A stretch of 64,000 bases of DNA from Oscillospiraceae bacterium. GTDB lineage: Bacteria; Bacillota; Clostridia; Oscillospirales; Oscillospiraceae. The notes under the pieces are model-generated. The model was not told where the DNA came from, ran no database searches, and was given only the letters and a program-made list of their open reading frames with translations. The stretch spans positions 1 through 64,000 of the forward strand of contig CAJTFK010000008.1 of NCBI GenBank assembly GCA_910575505.1. Direction: 5' to 3'. This document shows, piece after piece, positions 58,766 through 64,000 of this stretch (its first letter is position 1; each line of letters begins with the position of its first letter). Position numbers and translations under genes: made by a program.

Positions 58766-59569
58766 ATGGAGCTGGAATCAAACGATTTTTCATCAATTCT
58801 GCCCAATGCCGCCGCGCAGCTTCGGAACAGCCTGGGCAATCTTTACCTGGCGGCCAAGCGCCTGGCCCCTGCCGCCGACCGGGAAACAGATCCCGGTTTG
58901 GATGCCAAAGCCGCTCTGGTGGACCAGAGCTATTATCAGATGCTGCGTCTGGTGAACAATCTGGAGGACGTGGGAAGCCTGGACAGCGACAGGCCCTATT
59001 CCCTCCAGGATGTAGACATTGCGAAGCTGGTGGAGGAGCTTTTTGAAAAGACCGCCTCCCTGGCCGCTCTGCGGGGCCTGAATACCCGGCTCCTCTGCCC
59101 GATGGAAAGCCACATTTGCGCCTGCTGCCCGGACGCGCTGGAGCGCCTGATGTTTCACCTTCTGTCCAACGCCTTCAAATTCACCCCCGCCGGCGGCATG
59201 ATTACAGTAGAGCTCAGCCGCATAAAGGGAAGGGTGCTCCTGTCCGTGGCGGATACCGGCCCCGGAATTCCGAAGGAACGCCGGCTGTCACTGTTCCGCC
59301 CCTGCCCCGGCAGCGCGCCTACGCCCTTTGGCATGGGCTTGGGTCTGGCGCTGAGCCAGCGGATTGCCAGGGGCCTCGGCGGCGTTCTGTATCTGGACCA
59401 GGCCGTTTCCCGGGGCAGCCGCTTTGTGCTCTCTATTCCGGACCGCCTGTGCGGGGACGCGCCCGCTCTGTCTGACAAGACCTTTGACTACAGCGGCGGA
59501 TTCAACCGCAGTCTCTTGGGGCTGGCGGATGCTCTGCCCACCAGGGCGTTTCTGCTCCGGAACCAGTGA
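58766..59569 (+). CDS. histidine-kinase-like ATPase lacking the phospho-acceptor His
   Basis: 267 aa, ATG with AAAGGAG upstream. The C-terminal HATPase_c domain is intact: N box LMFHLLSNAFKFTP (about 130-143), G1 VADTGPGIP (about 163-171), G2 GMGLGLALSQRIA (about 192-204). The N-terminal helical pair looks like HisKA, but where HELR is expected it reads AQLR (NAAAQLRNSLGNL), so the His is lost. There is no membrane segment. It may be a regulator that binds ATP or a kinase with another acceptor. The Spo0A-box promoter ties it to sporulation control. Confidence 0.83.
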   Translation: MELESNDFSSILPNAAAQLRNSLGNLYLAAKRLAPAADRETDPGLDAKAALVDQSYYQMLRLVNNLEDVGSLDSDRPYSLQDVDIAKLVEELFEKTASLAALRGLNTRLLCPMESHICACCPDALERLMFHLLSNAFKFTPAGGMITVELSRIKGRVLLSVADTGPGIPKERRLSLFRPCPGSAPTPFGMGLGLALSQRIARGLGGVLYLDQAVSRGSRFVLSIPDRLCGDAPALSDKTFDYSGGFNRSLLGLADALPTRAFLLRNQ

Positions 59570-59757
59570 GGGAAGCGCGCAGGCCGGGAAGCAGGCGGGA
59601 AAATTCCGGCGCTGAAAAGCGGAGCGGAAAAAGACCAAAGGAGCGGTTGCACAGCGGCGCCGGTTCCGGTATAATAAGAGCTGATAAGAGCGAAGGCAAA
59701 CAAGGACCTGGTTCCGTCTGCTGACGTATACGGCTGTGAATTGATAAGGGAGGGTCC

Positions 59758-61146
59758 ATGCAGAAACGCTATCATGTCATTTTCCCGGCAACGCTGATTT
59801 TCTCCGGAGGCCTGATGTTCCTGGGCCTGTTTATGGAAGCGCCGATGGATATTCTTCGGGGTCTGTGGCACATCGTCACCATGCAGGACCTTCTGATTAC
59901 GGACTATGTCCTGATCGGCGGCCCCGGGGCGGCCCTGATGAATGCGGGCATCGTCACAGCCATTTCCATTTTCCTGATTAAGATTTCCGGCGACCCCTTC
60001 AATGGCTTCACCATTGTGGAAATGGGTCTGATGGCGGGCTTCTCCCTGTTCGGAAAGAACTTCCTCAACATCTGGCCCATCATTCTGGGCACCTGGCTCT
60101 ATGCCCGCTATCAGAAGGAGCCCTTCTCCAAACACGCCTCCGTGGCGCTGCTGGCCACCTCTCTGGCCCCCCTGGTGAGCTATATGGCCCTGGGCAGCGT
60201 TCACGCCAGCCTGCCTCTGGGGCTGTTGACAGGGGTGGTTATCGGGTTTATTCTGCCCTCCCTTTCCACATATACCTATAAAATCCAAAACGGCATGAAT
60301 CTCTACAATATGGGCTTTGCCTGCGGCCTGTTCGCCATGATGATTGTGCCCATCCTCAGCGCCTTCGGCGATACCCCCGACGCGGTGCTCTACTGGGCCC
60401 AGGGCTATAACCGGGGCTTTGCCACGGTGCTGGGCCTGCTGTGCACCATCTCCATTCTGGTGGGCTTTTTCGGCGTGGGACAGCCGGCCTGGGCCGTCTG
60501 GGCGGGCTGCCGCCGCCTGCTCTCCACCACCGGCCGGGCTCCCAGCGACTACCTCCGGATGTTCGGCTACGGCCCGGTGCTGGTGAACATCGGCGTCAAC
60601 GGCCTCATCGGCACGGCGTATGTCCTGCTGGTGGGGGGAGATCTCAACGGGCCCACCATCGGCGGTATTTTTACCATCATGGGATTCTCCGCCTTCGGCA
60701 AGCACCCCTTCAACATTACCCCGGTGATGCTGGGGGTGTTTCTGGGGGCCTATGGAATGCACTACACACCGAATACCCCGTCCCTCCAGCTGGCGGGTCT
60801 CTTCGGCACCTGCCTGGCTCCGATTTCCGGTTACTTCGGCTGGCCCTACGGCATTCTGGCCGGGTTTATCCACTCCTGTCTGGTGCTGGAGACCGGCGGC
60901 CCGGTGGCGGGTCTGAACCTCTATAACAACGGCTTTTCCGGCGGTCTGATTGCCATTGTCCTCTATCCCACCATCATCGCCATTGCCCGGCACCGCCGTC
61001 CGGAGATTCAGGACCAGGATTATTACGACCAGTTTGAGGAGAGCGCCCCCATCGACACGTCCTCCTGGCGAACCAGCCGGAAGGCGGCGGCGGAGGACGA
61101 AGCCGCACGGGCCTCCGGGCCGCCGGAGGATTCTTCCGGGTCATAG
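59758..61146 (+). CDS. DUF1576 family membrane protein
   Basis: 462 aa with about 10-12 membrane segments. Repeated motifs GDPFNGFTIVEMGLMAGFSLFGKNFLNIWPI and GGDLNGPTIGGIFTIMGFSAFGKHPFNITPV indicate an internal duplication, and NLYNMGFACGLFAM / NLYNNGFSGGLIAI repeat as well; this is the DUF1576 pattern. The cytoplasmic tail is charged. The family's substrate is unknown. GGGAGGG precedes the ATG. A long hairpin ends the gene and reaches into spoIIR. Confidence 0.88.
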   Translation: MQKRYHVIFPATLIFSGGLMFLGLFMEAPMDILRGLWHIVTMQDLLITDYVLIGGPGAALMNAGIVTAISIFLIKISGDPFNGFTIVEMGLMAGFSLFGKNFLNIWPIILGTWLYARYQKEPFSKHASVALLATSLAPLVSYMALGSVHASLPLGLLTGVVIGFILPSLSTYTYKIQNGMNLYNMGFACGLFAMMIVPILSAFGDTPDAVLYWAQGYNRGFATVLGLLCTISILVGFFGVGQPAWAVWAGCRRLLSTTGRAPSDYLRMFGYGPVLVNIGVNGLIGTAYVLLVGGDLNGPTIGGIFTIMGFSAFGKHPFNITPVMLGVFLGAYGMHYTPNTPSLQLAGLFGTCLAPISGYFGWPYGILAGFIHSCLVLETGGPVAGLNLYNNGFSGGLIAIVLYPTIIAIARHRRPEIQDQDYYDQFEESAPIDTSSWRTSRKAAAEDEAARASGPPEDSSGS

Positions 61147-61162
61147 CTGTATAAAAACGGAA

Positions 61163-61222
61163 AAAACAGTCCATCCTTGTTCCAAAGGGGCCCTGACGGG
61201 CCGGGAAAGGATGGACTGTTTT
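61163..61222 (+). terminator. long hairpin between the DUF1576 gene and spoIIR
   Basis: AAAACAGTCCATCCTT pairs perfectly with AAGGATGGACTGTTTT over 16 bp, with an inner GGCCC/GGGCC stem. It lies at the end of the DUF1576 transcript and covers the presumed ribosome-binding region and one possible ATG (61211) of spoIIR. Confidence 0.8.
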
Positions 61223-61852
61223 ATGCTGATGCAGGAAAGGGCCGCCAGGCGGCTGAGGCTTTTTGAAATCGCGCTGATGACCGGCCTGGCGGTGTTCCTG
61301 GCCTCGGGAGCCCTGGCGCTCCAGACCGGGGATCAGCTGGCGGACCGGGTGGTCCGGCTTCACGTGCTGGCCAATTCCGACAGCGAGGAGGACCAGGCCC
61401 TGAAGCTGCTGGTCCGGGATGCGGTGCTGGCCCAGGCGGAGGCCATCCTGCGGCAGTCCTCCAGCCGGGCCGAGGCGGAAGAGCGCCTGGCGGGGCAGCT
61501 TCCGGCCCTGGAGCAGACGGCCCGGGAAACAATTGCCGCCAACGGCTATGATTATGATGTGTCCGCCCAGTTGACGGACATGGCCTTTCCCACCCGGGAG
61601 TACGAGAGCTTTACACTGCCCGCCGGAAACTATCTGGCCCTCCGTGTGGTAATCGGCCAGGGGGCCGGCCGGAACTGGTGGTGCGTGGTGTTTCCGCCTC
61701 TCTGCACCGCCGCCTCGGGGGACGTGCCCGCCGCCGCCCTGGCGGCGGGACTGACGGAGGACCAGGTGGGTCTGATTACCGAGTCCGAGGGCTACGTACT
61801 GAAAAGCAAGGCGGTGGAATTCTGGCAGAGCCTGCGGGAGAGGTGGGATTGA
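61223..61852 (+). CDS. spoIIR: SpoIIR, stage II sporulation signalling protein
   Basis: 209 aa from the ATG at 61223 (61211 or 61229 are also possible; the ribosome-binding sequence GGAAAGG is within the hairpin). An N-terminal membrane/signal segment (IALMTGLAVFLASGALAL) is followed by the SpoIIR core: RVVRLHVLANSDSEEDQALKLLVRDAVL, TLPAGNYLALRVVIGQGAGRNWWCVVFPPLC, and KSKAVEFWQSLRE near the end. In sporulation it is secreted by the forespore and activates SpoIIGA to process pro-sigma-E. Its presence marks a spore former. Confidence 0.92.
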   Translation: MLMQERAARRLRLFEIALMTGLAVFLASGALALQTGDQLADRVVRLHVLANSDSEEDQALKLLVRDAVLAQAEAILRQSSSRAEAEERLAGQLPALEQTARETIAANGYDYDVSAQLTDMAFPTREYESFTLPAGNYLALRVVIGQGAGRNWWCVVFPPLCTAASGDVPAAALAAGLTEDQVGLITESEGYVLKSKAVEFWQSLRERWD

Positions 61853-61944
61853 GGCCCGTTCCGCCGTGCTGAAGCCGGCAGGTTTCAGTTTTCCTGACAC
61901 CGTCCAGAGAGAAAATTTCCCGCAAGGATATCCGGTCTATTGGT

Positions 61945-62135
61945 ACAGGTTCTGAGACAGACTCTCAGAACCTGTATTCATAGCCGGGGGCGCCGGGTGG
62001 AAGAGGATTTTTTCCTGCCAGACAGGGAGAGCGTTCGCCGCCCGCGGCAATTCTGACGGATTGCAGGGAAAACCGGCGCAGTATGGCGGGAAAAAGACCG
62101 CTCAGACACCGTCCAAAGGTTGTGGGTACAGGTAC
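61945..62135. mobile_element. abutting MITE ends and a GAACCTGT-type MITE
   Basis: ACAGGTTCTGAGA (61945-61957) and TCTCAGAACCTGT (61963-61975) form a perfect 13-bp inverted repeat, i.e. the right end of one element next to the left end of another. The second runs from GAACCTGTATTCATAGCCGG (61968) to TGTGGGTACAGGTAC (62135) with TCA on the left and an imperfect TAA on the right. Its last base is the last base of the stop codon of the DUF401-type gene. Confidence 0.7.
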
Positions 62136-63340
62136 TAAAACAGGCGGCTCAGCAGCAGATAATACCCCGCCGCGAACAGGCAGAAGAGCAGGGAACGGGG
62201 CAGGGTCTTCCGTACCAGGTCCCCCAGGGAGACCTGAAAATAGTCCGAAGCCACCACCAGGCACACATGAGTGGGGGAAAGCTGATAGGCCCCGTGACAG
62301 ACACACATCAAAAGCACCATCAAAGGCAGGTCGCCGGGGGCGGCAGCAAAGGCCAGCGGCGCACCCAGGGCGATGATGCCGTTGGAGCTGCTGACAATGG
62401 CCCCGACAAAGAACAGCAGGGCGAAGATGGCCCAGGAGGACACCGGCAGACCGGACAGCAGTTCGGGAAGCATTGCCAGCACCCCGGTCCAGGCGATGAA
62501 TTCCTTGAGGATCAGCACCAGGAGGGTATTCAGCAGCAGCTTCACCTCAAAGGCGCTTCTCAGCATGGAGACCAGTTCCCCGGCCCGGAAGCGGTCCGCC
62601 GCCGCCAGGGCGGCGATGGAAATCAGCACGGCGGTTACGATGTGCACTCCACACGTCAAAATCAGCAGAAGGATCAGCAGCAGCGGCCACAGGTGCCGGA
62701 CCAGGCCCAGGGCGTCCTGCCTCCGGTCGGCGCTGGGGGGCGTGCCGGGGTCCTTGGGCAGGCGGCTGAGACAGGGCAGCCACCCCAGCAGGAACAGTAC
62801 TGCCGCCGGCGGCAGCATGCACAGCATGAAGCGGGACAGGGGCACGCCGCTCAGAGCCGACATCAGCAGTACGCTGGTGTAGGTGGGCAGGGTGCTTTCC
62901 GGAATGTGCCGGAACCAGCTAGTGACAAAGGCCTGCTCTTTGGCGTTCAGGTATCCCTCTGTGGCGTCCTTCACAATATCGGCGCAGAGGATCATAGCGG
63001 CAGCGGAGGGCAGCAGGCCGATGAACAGGGGGGCGCCCGCGGCGTTGATCCGCCGGTTGTGAAACAGGCCGTTCAGGTCCTGCCGGGCCAGCCGGATTTT
63101 TTCCCGGGCTTCCAGCATTCGCTGGAGATAGGTGATGAGATACAGGGATACCAGCACGGAACAGGAGCGCCAATCGGTAAACACCCGGACCGCCTGCCCC
63201 ACGGCGGCGGGGAGAGGGATACGGTAAAGCAGGACTGCGCACGCCAGTCCGCCCAGCAGCGCCTGATACAGGGGACGACGGAGGGCCAGCAGCACAACGA
63301 TTGCCAGAAACACCAGGGCCAGATACAGCGTTTGTTCCAT
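62135..63340 (-). CDS. DUF401-type membrane protein (putative permease)
   Basis: 401 aa from the ATG at 63340 (AAGGAGG upstream). About 10-11 membrane segments. The conserved blocks AAGAPLFIGLLPSAAAMILCADIVKDA and GAIVSSSNGIIALGAPLAFA, near CHGAYQLSPTHVCLVVASDYFQVSLG, match the DUF401 family, distantly related to citrate/dicarboxylate carriers. Substrate unknown. The stop codon is supplied by the adjoining MITE end. Confidence 0.83.
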   Translation of the reverse strand: MEQTLYLALVFLAIVVLLALRRPLYQALLGGLACAVLLYRIPLPAAVGQAVRVFTDWRSCSVLVSLYLITYLQRMLEAREKIRLARQDLNGLFHNRRINAAGAPLFIGLLPSAAAMILCADIVKDATEGYLNAKEQAFVTSWFRHIPESTLPTYTSVLLMSALSGVPLSRFMLCMLPPAAVLFLLGWLPCLSRLPKDPGTPPSADRRQDALGLVRHLWPLLLILLLILTCGVHIVTAVLISIAALAAADRFRAGELVSMLRSAFEVKLLLNTLLVLILKEFIAWTGVLAMLPELLSGLPVSSWAIFALLFFVGAIVSSSNGIIALGAPLAFAAAPGDLPLMVLLMCVCHGAYQLSPTHVCLVVASDYFQVSLGDLVRKTLPRSLLFCLFAAGYYLLLSRLF

Positions 63341-63356
63341 TGTTGCCTCCTTATTA

Positions 63357-63490
63357 GAGCTTGCTACATATCTCCCCGCACGCACCATGACTGTGGATTT
63401 TCTGCCGCCCGGCATTCCCCGGGGACAGACAGGCTTTGCTGTCAGGCCCAGTATACAGACGCAGGAAGCTGCTGTCAGGGAAAGGGGCCC
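63357..63490. mobile_element. MITE left-end remnant
   Basis: After TTA, GAGCTTGCTACATATCTCCCCGCACGC resembles the start of the 8485-8644 element (GAGCCTGTTTAAAATCTCCCCGCACAC), and GACTGTGGATTTTCTGCCGCCC continues the likeness. No right end was found. Confidence 0.5.
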
Positions 63491-64000
63491 TTATGCCTCC
63501 AGGCTGATTTCCCCGCCTGTGTCCGGCGGAGGAGGCGCGGCGGCGGCGGCATACTGCCGGGCAGCGGTTTCCGCCGGGGGATGGAGGCTGGAAGCCAGGT
63601 CTTGGGCCTGCTTCCGCAGCTCCATCTGTACGGAGGAAATATGGGTCTGCATCCGGTTGTCAATCTCCGCCTCCCGGATATAGCCGGATTCCCGAATCAT
63701 CCGGGCGGCCTGCTTCCGGCGGAGCTCCTGGCGCTGGCGCCGGGCTTCCCGGGTCCTCTGCTCCTGGGCCAGCTTTTTCTGGCGGATTTCCGCCGCCCGC
63801 TCCCGGTTCAGCTCCTGTTTTTTCTTTCCCGCCCGGTTCACAGCCTTCTGGAGCTGGTTGATGGCGGCCTGGATGCGCCTGGCGTTGTCCGGGTCGGTCC
63901 GCTTCGCCGCCTTCAGCCGGGCGATCTGCCGCCGGGCATAGCCCGCGGCGGCGTTGACGTCCGCCGGTCGGCGGGCCCGGGCCAGACGGGCATAGGCCTC
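63491..64000 (-). CDS. coiled-coil protein, N-terminal part outside the window
   Basis: The minus-strand frame is open from the stop at 63491 to the window edge (at least 169 residues), so the start is missing. The visible part is very rich in Arg, Gln, Ala and Glu with long helices (RRQIARLKAAKRTDP, then IQAAINQLQKAVNRAGKKKQ, then RRQRQELRRKQAARMIRE), ending in a Pro/Ala-rich tail and GGEISLEA. It looks like a cytoplasmic coiled-coil protein with strong nucleic-acid-like charge. No function is assigned. Confidence 0.7.
   Translation of the reverse strand, partial: EAYARLARARRPADVNAAAGYARRQIARLKAAKRTDPDNARRIQAAINQLQKAVNRAGKKKQELNRERAAEIRQKKLAQEQRTREARRQRQELRRKQAARMIRESGYIREAEIDNRMQTHISSVQMELRKQAQDLASSLHPPAETAARQYAAAAAPPPPDTGGEISLEA

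Overview
The window reads as a moderately GC-rich Gram-positive spore former of the Clostridia, most like gut Oscillospiraceae (Oscillibacter/Flavonifractor/Lawsonibacter type). This is inferred from strong AGGAGG ribosome binding sites, a T-box leader, SpoIIR, tandem Spo0A boxes, type III glutamine synthetase, a minimal SufC/SufB pair, and DUF975, DUF1576 and CFI-box proteins. No rRNA, tRNA or CRISPR array was seen.

Layout. 1-5.0 kb: a candidate structured RNA, then on the minus strand an LRR protein, a VWA-like protein, a MoxR-type ATPase and a NifU C-terminal protein. 5.3-7.5 kb: a GntR/YtrA regulator with its ABC exporter and two small proteins. 7.7-12 kb: a ferritin-like protein, a 160-bp MITE, SufC/SufB-type Fe-S assembly genes, and a small lysis-type cassette on the minus strand. 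13.5-25.8 kb: a purine biosynthesis cluster (purE, purC, purF-like, purM, purN, AICAR transformylase, purD, purL) with unusual interlopers: a colicin-immunity-like protein, a 45-aa GGxDGPT membrane peptide, a chloramphenicol-acetyltransferase-like gene behind what looks like a translational attenuator, and a four-helix-bundle gene between inverted heptamer repeats. 26-39 kb: GNAT, FtsH, DUF7660-like protein, RlmB, a degenerate P-type-ATPase-like membrane protein, GlnN, asparagine synthetase behind an Asn T-box, and a CFI-box protein. 39.2-39.5 kb: two opposed candidate small RNAs. 40-45 kb: a LacI-controlled sugar/inositol locus (TIM-barrel isomerase, inositol-dehydrogenase-like protein, SSS symporter).

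45.1-56.1 kb is the most striking part. It is a tandem duplication of a unit made of a promoter, a leader of about 0.8 kb with three consecutive cyclic-di-GMP-I-type riboswitch cores, a large sortase-anchored beta-helix/Cna_B adhesin, and a terminator. The leaders are colinear over about 965 bp without indels; the adhesin midsections differ. This predicts two surface proteins under the same multi-aptamer c-di-GMP control.

56.2-64 kb: CutC, a PIN/NYN-type protein with an 8-residue repeat tail, a hairpin-rich gap, a histidine-kinase-like protein lacking its phospho-acceptor His behind three Spo0A boxes spaced 10 bp apart, a DUF1576 membrane protein, SpoIIR, a DUF401-type membrane protein and the start-truncated end of a coiled-coil protein. 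Intergenic spaces carry at least three repeat families: IS5-like MITEs with 3-bp target duplications, cloverleaf-like hairpin clusters, and 7-bp tandem repeats in inverted pairs. All functional calls come from reading motifs; no database search was run.
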